From Borreliella japonica (lineage in GTDB: Bacteria > Spirochaetota > Spirochaetia > Borreliales > Borreliaceae), in assembly GCF_900099615.1 (NCBI RefSeq), contig NZ_FMTE01000002.1, positions 244,730 to 308,729 of the forward strand: a stretch of 64,000 nt of DNA. Reading direction: 5' to 3'. The position numbers and the translations under genes are program-made. Of this stretch, positions 51,583-62,027 are shown piece after piece. The notes beneath the pieces are model-generated. The model did not search any database. It was not told where the DNA came from and was given only the letters and a program-made list of their open reading frames with translations. Numbering within the stretch: the first letter of the stretch is position 1; each line of letters starts with the position of its first letter.

Positions 51583-53757
51583 ATGAAAAAAATGAATCTG
51601 GTTACAGCTGCTCTACCTTATGTCAACAATATTCCTCATCTTGGAAATTTAGTGCAAGTATTATCGGCCGATGCTTTCGCAAGATATTCGAAAATGTCCG
51701 GAATTGAAACTCTTTATGTCTGCGGAACAGATGAATATGGAACAGCCACAGAAACCAAAGCCTTAATTGAAAAAACCACCCCTTTAGAGCTTTGCAATAA
51801 ATATTATGAAATACATAAATCAATTTACGAATGGTTCAATATTGAATTTGATATTTTCGGTCGCACAACCAACAATCAACATCAAGAAATTGTACAAAAT
51901 TTTTTCCTAAAATTAGAAAAAAATGGTTATATAAAAGAGCGAGAAACTGAACAATTTTTTTGCAACAAAGATTCAATATTCTTAGCTGATAGATATGTAA
52001 TAGGAGAATGTCCAGAGTGCCAAAGCACGGCCAAAGGAGATCAGTGCGATAACTGTTCTAAGCTTTTAAATCCAATAGACCTAATAAATCCAAAATGCAT
52101 AATTTGTAAAAACAAACCTATTTTAAAAAAAACCAAACATCTTTATATAGATCTTCCCAAGATAAAAACAAAACTTGAAAAATGGATAAAAAATTCGACT
52201 GCTAATGAAAATTGGAATACCAATGCACTTAAAATGACAAACGCTTTTTTAAGAGACGGCCTTAAAGAAAGAGCAATTACAAGAGACCTGAAATGGGGAA
52301 TTCCTGTGCCTAAAAAAGGTTACGAAAATAAAGTATTTTACGTCTGGTTTGATGCCCCAATAGGATATATTTCAATTACCAAAAACATTGTTAAAAATTG
52401 GGAATCTTGGTGGAAAAACAATGATCAAGTAAATCTTGTACAATTTATTGGAAAAGACAATATATTGTTTCATACAATTATATTCCCTTGCATAGAAATT
52501 GGAAGTGAAGAAAATTGGACAATATTAAATCAACTTTCATCAAGCGAGTACTTAAATTACGAAAATCTTAAATTTTCAAAATCGGAAGGAACAGGAATTT
52601 TTGGAAACGATGCTATTACCACAGGAATCCCTTCTGATGTGTGGAGATTCTATATCTATTATAACAGACCTGAAAAATCTGATTTTCAATTTATGTGGCA
52701 AGATCTCATGGAAAGAGTAAATACAGAGCTTATTGATAATTTTTCAAACCTTGTCAACAGAGTATTAACATTTCAAAAAAAATTCTTTGGAGATGTCATA
52801 GAAACAATCGAAACTCAAAATAAATTTTGGAAACAAATAACACCCAAATATAATAAAATACTAAATCTTTTTAAAAAGACAGAACTAAAATCTGCACTCA
52901 AAGAAATACTTAAAATTTCATCCCTTGGAAACAAAATATTTCAAGACAACGAACCGTGGAAAAAAAAAGACAACTCTCCACAAGAAACAAAAGAACTAAT
53001 TTCAAACTTAATATACCTAATAAGAGACTTATCTATTTTAATGATGCCATTCATTCCCGAAACAAGCAAAAAAATACAACAATTCTTTGGCAACAGTTAT
53101 CAATTTTCTATCAAAATTCTTGGAACTAAATCTGGAGTTAAAAAAATTGAGTTCACAGAAATATTATTCAATAAACTAGAGCAAAAAAAAATCAACAATT
53201 TAAAGCTAAAGTATTCAGGAGAGAAAAAAATGGAAGAAAAAGAACAACCAGAAAACTTATTTAGAGAAAAAGTGCTCTTAAAAGTCATGAAAATACATAA
53301 AATAGAAAGAAATCTCGAAGCTAAAAACTTATTCATATTAAAACTAAGTGATGGCGCTAATGAGGACAAACAAATAGTAAGTAGTCTTGAAGGACATTAT
53401 ACAGAAGAAGAGCTTTTAGACAAACATATAATAATAGTAGACAATTTAAAGCCTGCAAAGTTTAGAGGAATAAAATCTGAAGGAATGCTAATAGCTGCTG
53501 AGGACAAAAATAAAAATTTTAAAGTTATAATTGTAGAAGATTCGATCAAAAATCCTGTTGCTGGAGAGAGAATAATACTTGAAAACGATCAAAATAAAGA
53601 TCTTATCTGCCCACCTAAAATTGACATAAATAAATTTTCAAAAGCTAACATAGTAACAGAAAACGGAGAGCTTAAAATAAACGGAATAAACTTAATATTA
53701 GAACATTCTAAGAACAAAATATTGTCTAAAGATATTCCAAACGGAAGGATTTGCTAA
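51583..53757 (+). CDS. metG: Methionyl-tRNA synthetase with C-terminal tRNA-binding domain
   Basis: 724 residues. HIGH-type motif NNIPHLGN at about 15-22, a four-Cys zinc knuckle (CPEC, CDNC, CIIC), KMSKS-type loop [10 protein letters not shown], anticodon-binding helical domain. A C-terminal EMAPII/Trbp111 domain (about 600-724) drives dimerisation and tRNA grip. AGGGG precedes the ATG. The gene is divergent from the nucleosidase gene; both touch methionine chemistry, one charging methionine, the other clearing SAM by-products. The FemA-like gene follows after 9 bases. B31 BB0587 orthologue from memory. Confidence 0.97.
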   Translation: MKKMNLVTAALPYVNNIPHLGNLVQVLSADAFARYSKMSGIETLYVCGTDEYGTATETKALIEKTTPLELCNKYYEIHKSIYEWFNIEFDIFGRTTNNQHQEIVQNFFLKLEKNGYIKERETEQFFCNKDSIFLADRYVIGECPECQSTAKGDQCDNCSKLLNPIDLINPKCIICKNKPILKKTKHLYIDLPKIKTKLEKWIKNSTANENWNTNALKMTNAFLRDGLKERAITRDLKWGIPVPKKGYENKVFYVWFDAPIGYISITKNIVKNWESWWKNNDQVNLVQFIGKDNILFHTIIFPCIEIGSEENWTILNQLSSSEYLNYENLKFSKSEGTGIFGNDAITTGIPSDVWRFYIYYNRPEKSDFQFMWQDLMERVNTELIDNFSNLVNRVLTFQKKFFGDVIETIETQNKFWKQITPKYNKILNLFKKTELKSALKEILKISSLGNKIFQDNEPWKKKDNSPQETKELISNLIYLIRDLSILMMPFIPETSKKIQQFFGNSYQFSIKILGTKSGVKKIEFTEILFNKLEQKKINNLKLKYSGEKKMEEKEQPENLFREKVLLKVMKIHKIERNLEAKNLFILKLSDGANEDKQIVSSLEGHYTEEELLDKHIIIVDNLKPAKFRGIKSEGMLIAAEDKNKNFKVIIVEDSIKNPVAGERIILENDQNKDLICPPKIDINKFSKANIVTENGELKINGINLILEHSKNKILSKDIPNGRIC

Positions 53758-53766
53758 GAGTTATTA

Positions 53767-54810
53767 ATGACTATAAAAAAAATAAAAGCAAAAGAAATAG
53801 AAGAAAATTATCTTCAAAGCGAACTGTGGACATTAATAAAAACAACAAAAAACAGCAATTGGAAAGCCTTAGCATTTGAAAGTGATGCTCTTGGTAAAAT
53901 TATTGTAATGCAAAGAAAACTGTTTAAAAGTTTTTACTTAGCATACATTCCGCATCCAGAATTTTCAAACAAAACTCTTGAGAACATTAATATTGACAAA
54001 ATCAGCAAAAATATTAAAGAATTTAGCATAAAAATAAAACCCTACCTACATAAAAATACAATTTTTTTAAGATTCGATTTAATGTATTACTATCAAAGAA
54101 CATTAAATGAAAAATACTCTCCAATAAAAATTAAAATCAAATGTCTAAGAAAATCGTTTGATGACATACAGCCTTCAAACACAACAATATTAAATTTAAA
54201 TAATTCTCTTGAGAATATTTTGCTTAACATGAAAAAAAAAACAAGATACAACATAAAACTCAGCACAAAAAAAAATCTGGATATACTAGCAGATGATAAA
54301 TTTAAACATTTAAATGCGTTTTACAAACTCTATAAAGAAACCAGCAAAAGAGATAAATTTGCTATCCACTCAAAAGAATACATACAAAACCTTATTGAAA
54401 TATTTAAACAAGACAAAAATGCTCAAATAAAATTGATAGCTGCATTTTACAACAACATAATTGTTTCTGGCATAATAGTGGGAATTTACAAGGAAAAAGC
54501 GGTTTACCTTTACGGGGCTTCCAGCAAAGAATACAGAAATTTAATGCCCAATTACGCAGTGCAATTCAAAGCAATAAAAATTTTAAAAAAATTAGGAATA
54601 AAAGAATATGATTTATTAGGAATTCCCCCAATTGCAAATAAAAAACATCCTCTATCTGGTCTTTTTGCTTTTAAAACGGGATTTGGGGGAGATATTATTC
54701 ACAGAATTGGCTGTTATGATTTTGTTTACAAAAATTTCATTTACAATGTTTATGCAAATCTTGAAAAACTTAGATACTTTTATTACAAAGTGATAAGGAA
54801 AAAAATTTAA
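53767..54810 (+). CDS. FemA/FemX-like peptidoglycan bridge aminoacyltransferase
   Basis: 347 residues, Fem family with two GNAT-like halves. Family stretches: an early FKSFYLAYIPHPEF, the middle KKKTRYNIKLSTKKN (the K-x-R-x-N-I motif of Fem proteins), LYKETSKRDKF, AVYLYGASSKEYRNLMPNY and LLGIPPIANKKHPLSGLFAFK. These proteins move amino acids from aminoacyl-tRNA to peptidoglycan precursors. Borrelia peptidoglycan is reported to carry glycine on its ornithine, so glycine transfer is the natural guess (inference). It is co-directional with metG (9-base gap) and shares a 4-base stop/stop overlap with murD. B31 BB0586 orthologue from memory. Confidence 0.92.
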   Translation: MTIKKIKAKEIEENYLQSELWTLIKTTKNSNWKALAFESDALGKIIVMQRKLFKSFYLAYIPHPEFSNKTLENINIDKISKNIKEFSIKIKPYLHKNTIFLRFDLMYYYQRTLNEKYSPIKIKIKCLRKSFDDIQPSNTTILNLNNSLENILLNMKKKTRYNIKLSTKKNLDILADDKFKHLNAFYKLYKETSKRDKFAIHSKEYIQNLIEIFKQDKNAQIKLIAAFYNNIIVSGIIVGIYKEKAVYLYGASSKEYRNLMPNYAVQFKAIKILKKLGIKEYDLLGIPPIANKKHPLSGLFAFKTGFGGDIIHRIGCYDFVYKNFIYNVYANLEKLRYFYYKVIRKKI

Positions 54811-56162
54811 CCAAGCGTATTAACTAGATTTTTAAATTGCAAGCCTCTATCAAACTCATTATTGAAAAGTTCAAAAGAAGCACTAGCAGGGGAAAATAAC
54901 ACAATATCGCCTGAACTTGAAATCTTAAAAGCATAATTTACCGCATTTCTTAAAGAATCAAACACAAAATATTGTGTGCCACTTTTTTCCAAAATTTTAA
55001 TAATTTTTACAGTTGCACTACCTTTTATCAAAATCCAAGTTTTAACTAGATTTAGTATCTTAAAAAAACTTGAAAAATCAAGCTCTTTATCAGTTCCTCC
55101 AACAATTAAGTTAATACAATTAACATTTGTTTTCAAACTTCTAACAGATAAAACCGTAGAATCAGGAATAGTTGAAGCTGTATCATTATAAAACATTACA
55201 TTTTGAACTAATTTAACAAACTCTAATCTATGCTCAATTCCTTTAAAATTACTTAAAATCTGAAACGTATCATTAAGATCCATATTTAAATAATAAGAAA
55301 CAAAAAAAGTAATCAGCTTAGGAATCATAAAAACAACTTGAGGCTCAGAAAAATGCCCAATCAAGTTATAATTAAAATATACTTCACCTTCATTGCAATA
55401 AAAAACATCTCGATCAAAGTCGCGAGGATTAAATTCGGAAAATAAAATAACTTTGGCTTTTGATTTAAATTTTGAAAAATATTTATAATAAGCCTTATCC
55501 TGAATAATCACAATTCCTGAAGTTTGATTTACAAAAATTTTTGACTTATCGATGATATAATCATTAAAGTTTAAATAATAATTTTGGTGATCGTTGTAAA
55601 CATTTGTAATAATACTAAGAATAGGATTAAAATTCCTTAAAGATTGCAACTGCCAAGAAGAAAGTTCTAAGATCAAAGGGGATTTTCCATCAAGTTGATC
55701 AAAAAAACTTAAAGGAGATACGCCAATATTCCCCCCAAGCTTTACACTTGGATATTTTTTTTTCAAAGTCTGATACAAAAGAGACACAAGAGTCGATTTA
55801 CCTTTAGTACCCGTTACTGCGATTATAGGATTCTTGTTGAATATCAAAAATAAACCAATATCCGTTTCAACTCGTTTTGCAAACTTTAAATATTTATTAT
55901 TGGGCTTCACACTGGGATTTTTCACAACAATATCAGCTTTTTTAAAATCGCTTACATTGTGTTTACCTAAAACATACCTAATTTGATTATCAAAATCTCT
56001 TAAAGAATCAATACTTAAAGCTAATTCTGCCTCACTTTTAAGATCAGTAATTACTAACCTTGCCCCATGCTTTAATAAAAATCTAGAAAGAGCTACTCCT
56101 CCTCCATTAAGACCTAACCCCATGACTAAAAAGTTTAAATTTTTAATTTCGTCTAAACGCAC
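54807..56162 (-). CDS. murD: UDP-N-acetylmuramoylalanine-D-glutamate ligase
   Basis: 451 residues. Mur ligase adding D-Glu to UDP-MurNAc-L-Ala. N-terminal Rossmann domain (VMGLGLNGGGVALS), ATP loop VTGTKGKSTLV, ELSSWQLQ, VYNDHQNYY, NDTASTIPDST and the C-terminal LIVGGTDKELDF. The start is GTG at 56162 with no clear ribosome-binding site. A TATAAT sequence stands about 8 bases ahead of it, which could be its own promoter. The MATE gene upstream ends 18 bases before. B31 BB0585 orthologue from memory. Confidence 0.96.
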   Translation of the reverse strand: MRLDEIKNLNFLVMGLGLNGGGVALSRFLLKHGARLVITDLKSEAELALSIDSLRDFDNQIRYVLGKHNVSDFKKADIVVKNPSVKPNNKYLKFAKRVETDIGLFLIFNKNPIIAVTGTKGKSTLVSLLYQTLKKKYPSVKLGGNIGVSPLSFFDQLDGKSPLILELSSWQLQSLRNFNPILSIITNVYNDHQNYYLNFNDYIIDKSKIFVNQTSGIVIIQDKAYYKYFSKFKSKAKVILFSEFNPRDFDRDVFYCNEGEVYFNYNLIGHFSEPQVVFMIPKLITFFVSYYLNMDLNDTFQILSNFKGIEHRLEFVKLVQNVMFYNDTASTIPDSTVLSVRSLKTNVNCINLIVGGTDKELDFSSFFKILNLVKTWILIKGSATVKIIKILEKSGTQYFVFDSLRNAVNYAFKISSSGDIVLFSPASASFELFNNEFDRGLQFKNLVNTLG

Positions 56163-56180
56163 AATAAGATTATATCAAAC

Positions 56181-57527
56181 CTACCAACCTGTTTTAACAG
56201 ATTTAATCCACCTTTCGCTATAAAAATAAGGAAGCGAAATAGCAAGCTTGATTGCATCCTCAAGAGCTGGAATAAAAACAATAACTTCAAAAGGCAAATT
56301 TGTATAATTTGCTAAAACAAAAGCAATAGGAATAGTATAAACAAAAGTTACAGAACCTTCCATAATAGCACCAAAACTTGGAGATGCTCCTGCACGAAAA
56401 AAACCAAAAAGATACTGAAAAGCAAGAGCCATAAAAAAGGCAGAAACAGAAGAATATCTTAAAATAGTTCCTGTAAGGTGAGAATATTTTAATGTATAAA
56501 AAATATAAGGAGCAAAAAATGAAAACATAAACAATGCAAAAGATGTTAAAAAAGCAAGTTTGAAGCCAATCTTACCCAAATAGATTGCAACTTTCATGAT
56601 TTCTTTTTTGCTATTATGCATTTCATAACCCATCATAATATTTAAAGAAATACAAAAAGAATTAATTATATTAAAGATAATAAAATAAACAGAAAAAGAT
56701 ATGCTGTAAGCAGCATATTTATGAGTGTCGATTCCTATAAAAATTGACGTCAACACAAGATAACCAAAAAACCAAATAAAATCGTTTAAAAGAATTGGAA
56801 TAAAAAATTTAATTAGTTGAACAAGCAGCTTAACATTAATATTTAAATCATCAAGTTTAAGGTGCAAAATTGAATTCTTGTTAAATACTGTATAAATAAG
56901 ATAGACAATAAGCTCTAAAATGCGAATAACTGTTGTTGCAATAGCAGCTCCAACTACCCCCATATGAAAAACGAAAATAAAAATATAATTTAATATTAGA
57001 TTTAAAAGCACTGAAAAAACGGAAATGTAAACTTGAAATTTAACAATTTCAACAACTTTAAGAGCATTGGCAACAAGGCCTTTTATGATTGCAAATACGA
57101 AAGAATAAATAGCTATATTTAAATAAATAGCCCCATAATAAACTGCCTGCACATCATTGGAAATCAATCTAAGTAAAAAAAAAGGACTCACTCTAGAAAT
57201 CAATATAAACGGGAAAGAAAATAAAATAATAGTTAATATACTAATAAAAAATGTATTTCTAAAACTCTTAAAATCGCCCCGATTGTATTGCCTTGTAGCG
57301 ATTATATTGTAAGCTCCTGCCATAGCAAATCCAATAGTAACAAACAGTTCAAAAAATTTATTTGCAAGAGAAACTCCTGCAACAGGATAGTCACCAAGAT
57401 ATGCAACCATAGCATTATCTGTAAGAGAAATAAAATTAAATAAAAAAAACTCAATAGCAGTTGGAATTGCAATCTTCAAAAGATCTTTATAAATTTTATC
57501 TTTTTTTGACGCACTTAATGAATACAT
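56181..57527 (-). CDS. MATE family efflux protein (first of two)
   Basis: 448 residues with 12 predicted membrane helices in two six-helix halves, the MATE layout. Family stretches: FNFISLTDNAMVAYLGDYPVAGVSLANK, IATRQYNRGD, and GVVGAAIATTVIRILE (shown in part). MATE proteins export drugs or metabolites using sodium or proton gradients; the substrate here is unknown. The start is the ATG at 57527 with a textbook TTTGGAGAAG site; a TTG four codons earlier is not used. Its upstream neighbour on the same strand is a second MATE gene. B31 BB0584 orthologue from memory. Confidence 0.92.
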   Translation of the reverse strand: MYSLSASKKDKIYKDLLKIAIPTAIEFFLFNFISLTDNAMVAYLGDYPVAGVSLANKFFELFVTIGFAMAGAYNIIATRQYNRGDFKSFRNTFFISILTIILFSFPFILISRVSPFFLLRLISNDVQAVYYGAIYLNIAIYSFVFAIIKGLVANALKVVEIVKFQVYISVFSVLLNLILNYIFIFVFHMGVVGAAIATTVIRILELIVYLIYTVFNKNSILHLKLDDLNINVKLLVQLIKFFIPILLNDFIWFFGYLVLTSIFIGIDTHKYAAYSISFSVYFIIFNIINSFCISLNIMMGYEMHNSKKEIMKVAIYLGKIGFKLAFLTSFALFMFSFFAPYIFYTLKYSHLTGTILRYSSVSAFFMALAFQYLFGFFRAGASPSFGAIMEGSVTFVYTIPIAFVLANYTNLPFEVIVFIPALEDAIKLAISLPYFYSERWIKSVKTGW

Positions 57528-57691
57528 AAACTTCTCCAAATAAAAATCAATATTTTCACAAAGACAAATACTAAAACACTACAAAAAAACAAAAGGAATT
57601 GCTTTTAAATCGGCATAATAAGAATGGATTTTAGATTCACCAAGACCATTAAAATTTTTATTAACACCAAATATATCACGCTACCCCACAC

Positions 57692-59041
57692 TCAATCAAG
57701 CTCTTCATAATCAATCTCTCGAATCCAATCATCATGAAAAAGCTCAATTATAATAAATATATTTTTAATGATCTCTTCCACATTTACAATAAAAACCACT
57801 ATTGGCAAACTTAAATTTGTATGAAATACTAATAAATAAGCAATTGGAAGCGTATAAAAAACAATTACACCTGATTCAATAAAAAAACAAACATTTGCTA
57901 TACCACTGGCTCTAAAAACTCCAACAAGAACTTGTGCGGTAAAAGCTTTAAAAACTACAATACTCGCAAAAACATAAATAAACACACTAACAAGTTTAGG
58001 AGAATCTAAATTACTAAAAATATAAGGCGCAAAGCTTGATATCCCAATAAGCAAAATAACTACAAAAATGCCTAAAAGAAATCCTAAAAAAGATAAAAAA
58101 AATCCAACTGACCTAACATGCCTCTTATCATAAATCATTAAATGCCCAATAACGACACCTGTTGCAAGTCCCATGCCGTGAAGCAATACAAAACAAATGT
58201 CGAAAAGATTTGATGCAACAGCAAATGAAGCGTACTGAATGCTCCCAACACGAGCATAAAATGCATGCAAAATAGTTATACTCAAAACCCAAAAAATCTC
58301 GTGAGATAAAACGGGTACAATCAGTTTCAAATTAGCTCTAGTAACTATCTTTGAAGCAAAAAAATCGCCAAAATTAATACGATAATATGAATTACTATTT
58401 ATCAGACTATATGAAAAATAAAAAACAAACTCAACAATTCTAGCAAGCACAGTAGCATATGCGGCACCTTTTATTCCCATGCCAAAACCAAAAATAAAAA
58501 TATAATTAAAAACAATATTTATTACAACAACAATAGAAGTAACATATAAAGGTATTTTTACTTCTTTAGCACTCTTAAATCCCATGGCCGATAAAAAAGA
58601 ATATGCCATTAACACATAAGACCATGAAATAATTTTTAAATACTCTGATCCAAAATTTAAAGAGTTCTGATTAGCTGTGAATAGTTTGATAATGTTTTTT
58701 GGAAAAAAAAATGAAAATATAAAAAAAATTATTCCTATTGTAGTTCCAATTGATAACATATAAGCAAAAGATTGTCTTATTTGAAGAAACTTCTTTTTTG
58801 CAATTGCTTGAGACACATAAGCGCTTAAAGCCGTACCAAGTCCAAACACAATAATAAAAAAAAGAAAAGTTACTCTATTTGCTAAAGAAACTCCTGTAAG
58901 GTGAAAAGAACCTAAATAGGAGATCATAAAATTATCAAAAAAAGTTACCATTTGAAATAAAAGCGATTCAAAAGCTGTGGGAATAGCTATAATAAATAAC
59001 TCTTTTATTATCTGATCATAATTTTTAAACTTTTTGATCAT
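57692..59041 (-). CDS. MATE family efflux protein (second of two)
   Basis: 449 residues, 12 membrane helices, the same layout as its neighbour (VTFFDNFMISYLGSFHLTG, SLANRVTFLF, GMGIKGAAYATVLARIVEFV). The two are clearly paralogous but well diverged, which suggests an old tandem duplication and separate substrates. I use the ATG at 59041; a GTG five codons upstream is also open. The 164 bases to the next MATE gene hold nothing I can name. It is divergent from the VanY-type gene across 131 AT-rich bases. B31 BB0583 orthologue from memory. Confidence 0.92.
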   Translation of the reverse strand: MIKKFKNYDQIIKELFIIAIPTAFESLLFQMVTFFDNFMISYLGSFHLTGVSLANRVTFLFFIIVFGLGTALSAYVSQAIAKKKFLQIRQSFAYMLSIGTTIGIIFFIFSFFFPKNIIKLFTANQNSLNFGSEYLKIISWSYVLMAYSFLSAMGFKSAKEVKIPLYVTSIVVVINIVFNYIFIFGFGMGIKGAAYATVLARIVEFVFYFSYSLINSNSYYRINFGDFFASKIVTRANLKLIVPVLSHEIFWVLSITILHAFYARVGSIQYASFAVASNLFDICFVLLHGMGLATGVVIGHLMIYDKRHVRSVGFFLSFLGFLLGIFVVILLIGISSFAPYIFSNLDSPKLVSVFIYVFASIVVFKAFTAQVLVGVFRASGIANVCFFIESGVIVFYTLPIAYLLVFHTNLSLPIVVFIVNVEEIIKNIFIIIELFHDDWIREIDYEELD

Positions 59042-59172
59042 ATTTCCTATACACACTCTCCTTTATTTATAACTTTTAACTAAATCAAACCCAATCTAAA
59101 TATACACATATATGTACATACATAATTAGAATTAACTATTTATTATACTAAAATATATTATAATTAAATAAC

Positions 59173-59961
59173 ATGAAACCAATCTATGTTTTATTACTTC
59201 TATTTATTAACCTAGCTTTATTAGCCAACAGTATTTCAAAAAAAGATTTAAAAATGCTACTAAAGATTACCAAAACAATAAATGAACCGCGCAAAAATTT
59301 CATTGAAAAAAATCCTATTCAATTCTTAAAAGAAATAAAGCCTTTAGTAGATGCAGAAAAAAACAACCTTTTAACTCTAATAAATAAAAAAATATCAATT
59401 CCTACAGATTATAAAATACCTGATCTGGTAAATGTTGATGACTTTAAGGACCTTAAGAATCTTGGAGCAAAGACTCTTAAGGTAAGACGAATCTTAATCG
59501 AAGATTTAATTCGGCTAATAAAAGATGCGAAAAAAAATGGAATTGAAATTAAAATCAAATCCGCTCACAGAACACAAGAATACCAAAAATTTTTATTCGA
59601 TTACAATGTAAAAACTTACGGCAGAAAAGTTGCAGAAACTCAATCAGCAAATCCAAGCCATTCTCAACATCACCTAGGAACAGCAATAGATTTTATAAAT
59701 ATAGATGATAATCTACTAAACACAAAAGAAGGAAAATGGCTTTACGAAAATTCTCTTAAATATGGGTTTTCTCTTTCATACCCAAAAGGATACGAAATGG
59801 AAACTGGATATAAAGCGGAGCCTTGGCATTACTTATACATAGGACCTAAACCATGCTTTATTCAGAAAAAATATTTCAATAATCTACAATACAAGCTTCT
59901 TGAATTCTGGAATCATAACAAAACAAATCTTATTAGCCTAATTGAAAAATACACAAACTAA
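59173..59961 (+). CDS. VanY-type D-alanyl-D-alanine carboxypeptidase (M15B)
   Basis: 262 residues. Signal peptide at about 1-20. The zinc peptidase motifs are complete: SQHHLGTAIDF near residue 165 (His-x6-Asp) and EPWHYLYIG near 217 (Glu-x2-His). The enzyme trims the terminal D-Ala of peptidoglycan stem peptides in the periplasm, in parallel with the penicillin-sensitive DacA at 27 kb. Because it is a metalloenzyme it would not be blocked by beta-lactams. The ATG start follows an AT-rich region with no clear ribosome-binding site. Its stop shares a 4-base overlap (CTAA) with the stop of recG. B31 BB0582 orthologue from memory. Confidence 0.94.
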   Translation: MKPIYVLLLLFINLALLANSISKKDLKMLLKITKTINEPRKNFIEKNPIQFLKEIKPLVDAEKNNLLTLINKKISIPTDYKIPDLVNVDDFKDLKNLGAKTLKVRRILIEDLIRLIKDAKKNGIEIKIKSAHRTQEYQKFLFDYNVKTYGRKVAETQSANPSHSQHHLGTAIDFINIDDNLLNTKEGKWLYENSLKYGFSLSYPKGYEMETGYKAEPWHYLYIGPKPCFIQKKYFNNLQYKLLEFWNHNKTNLISLIEKYTN

Positions 59962-62018
59962 ATACTTCTTCCAACATTTAAATAAGAACAAAAAAGATTA
60001 TCTAGCAAATCAATATCAAGCTTATCGTAAGTAGAATTATCATAAAAAAATAAGTCGAGTTCTTCTCGAATCAAAACTATGATATCTCTATCATCAACAA
60101 AATTAGCTATTTTTAATTTTAAATATCCTGCTTGCTCAAGACCAAATAAATTACCAGGCCCTCTTAACCTTAAATCTTCCTCTGCTATTTTAAATCCATC
60201 CACATTTTCCTTTATGGTTTTCAATCGAAATTTTCCAGCACCTGTCAAGGGCTCTTTATAAAGTAAGAAGAAAAAAGACTCTAAATTACTTCTACCAATA
60301 CGACCTCTGATTTGGTGTAAAGTAGAAAGTCCAAAACGCTCAGCATGCTCTACAACCATACAAGTTGCATTTGGACAATCAATTCCAACCTCAATAACAC
60401 TAGTAGCCACCAAAATATCTACTTTTTTAGAATAAAAATTTTTCATAATTTCTTCTTTTAAATCAGATGGCAACTTAGAATGAAGCATCTCGACAACATA
60501 TTCACTAAACACTTCCTTCAATTTTAAACACATATTATTAACATCTTTTAATTCAAATTTCTCTGAAGATGAAATTAATGGATAAACAAAATAAACCTGA
60601 TGACCTTTTAAGAGCTCTTTTCTTAAAAACTCATAAACTTTATCTTCATTGCCATGCTTTGCTAAATAAGTAGTAACAGGTATACGGCCCTTAGGCAAGG
60701 TTTTAATAAGCGAAACTTCAAGATCACCAAAAAGTGTTAGCGCAAAGCTCCTAGGAATAGGTGTTGCAGACATTAAAAGCATGTCTACCCCTTCTCCTTT
60801 GTTTTTAAGCTCTTCTCTTTGAATAACTCCAAATTTATGCTGTTCGTCAATGATAACATATGCTAATCTTTTAAATTCTGTACTTTCGTAAAAAATAGCA
60901 TGTGTTCCAACTATTAAACCTGAAGCTCCGCTTTTAATGCTTTCCAACGCTTGATCCTTATCTCTCTTTTTCAAACTACCAGTCAAAAGAGTCACTGAAA
61001 TGTTAAAAGATGACAATATGTTGGATAAATTATCATAATGCTGGCGAGCCAAAAGATCAGTAGGAGCCATAAATGCTACCTGATATCCAGCTTCAATTAA
61101 AGGAAGACTTGAGAGCAAGGCAACAAGGGTTTTACCACTTCCAACATCACCTTGAAGCAATCTATTCATTGGCTTAGAAGAGTTAAGATCAGAGAATATC
61201 TCATCAACAGAAATTTTCTGATCTTCTGTAAGTTCAAAGGGCAAGCTTGATACAACTCTTTCAAGTAAATCTTTTGATAAATGTTTTTTTTCTCGGAAAA
61301 GAACCTTAGAAGATCTGTACCTTGAAAAAAACTGAAGCAAGAAAATTTCTCTGTAAATTAAAGTTTTTTTTGCTTTTTCAAGCATTTCTAATGAACTTGG
61401 AAAGTGAATCTCTTTTAAAGCCTCGCTTAACGATAGCAAAGAATACTTTTCTATTAGAAATTTAGGAATATCTGTTTGTCCAAACTTAAAAAAATATTCA
61501 AGAACTTCTTTTACATATAATGAAATCTTCTTTGATGTCAATCCCTCTGTTAAGGAATAAACCGGAAGAATTTTTTTAAACCTTTCAGGATTATCGCTAA
61601 AAGCTTCACTGTCAAAATTAGAACAACTCCATAAACCACTATAATCGTTATAAGTAAATTTAGAATAAATATAGAATTTTTTATCTATTTTAAAAACATT
61701 CTCTAAAAAAGCCCTATTAAAAAGTAAAATCTCAAAAGGCTCGTCATTTACACTTCTAACCGTTAACTTTAAATTTTTTTTAGATCTATCTCCAAATTTT
61801 TTATGCCCAACAACAGTGAACACCGTCATCATATCACAACTTTTCACCTTAGAAAAATCCGGAAAAGTTTGTATATTTTGACGATCCTCATATTTTATAG
61901 GGAAAAATTCAATAAGATCTTTAATATTTAAAATTTGTAGATTTTTTAACCTTTCAAGCCCTTTCTCACCAAGACCACCTATACCTTTAAGTTCATATTC
62001 AAACTCATGCAAAAACAT
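59958..62018 (-). CDS. recG: ATP-dependent DNA helicase RecG
   Basis: 686 residues. N-terminal wedge/OB domain (about 1-250), then the superfamily 2 motor: Walker A GDVGSGKTLVA near 290, DEQHKFGV near 390, SATPIPRS, VATSVIEVGIDCPNA and QIRGRIGRS, and the C-terminal RecG tail (LRLRGPGNLFG). It regresses stalled forks and helps branch migration. AGGAG precedes the ATG. The gene follows dnaE and yggT on the same strand (9-base gap), placing a fork-repair motor beside the replicative polymerase. B31 BB0581 orthologue from memory. Confidence 0.96.
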   Translation of the reverse strand: MFLHEFEYELKGIGGLGEKGLERLKNLQILNIKDLIEFFPIKYEDRQNIQTFPDFSKVKSCDMMTVFTVVGHKKFGDRSKKNLKLTVRSVNDEPFEILLFNRAFLENVFKIDKKFYIYSKFTYNDYSGLWSCSNFDSEAFSDNPERFKKILPVYSLTEGLTSKKISLYVKEVLEYFFKFGQTDIPKFLIEKYSLLSLSEALKEIHFPSSLEMLEKAKKTLIYREIFLLQFFSRYRSSKVLFREKKHLSKDLLERVVSSLPFELTEDQKISVDEIFSDLNSSKPMNRLLQGDVGSGKTLVALLSSLPLIEAGYQVAFMAPTDLLARQHYDNLSNILSSFNISVTLLTGSLKKRDKDQALESIKSGASGLIVGTHAIFYESTEFKRLAYVIIDEQHKFGVIQREELKNKGEGVDMLLMSATPIPRSFALTLFGDLEVSLIKTLPKGRIPVTTYLAKHGNEDKVYEFLRKELLKGHQVYFVYPLISSSEKFELKDVNNMCLKLKEVFSEYVVEMLHSKLPSDLKEEIMKNFYSKKVDILVATSVIEVGIDCPNATCMVVEHAERFGLSTLHQIRGRIGRSNLESFFFLLYKEPLTGAGKFRLKTIKENVDGFKIAEEDLRLRGPGNLFGLEQAGYLKLKIANFVDDRDIIVLIREELDLFFYDNSTYDKLDIDLLDNLFCSYLNVGRSI

Positions 62019-62027
62019 TTTAATCTC

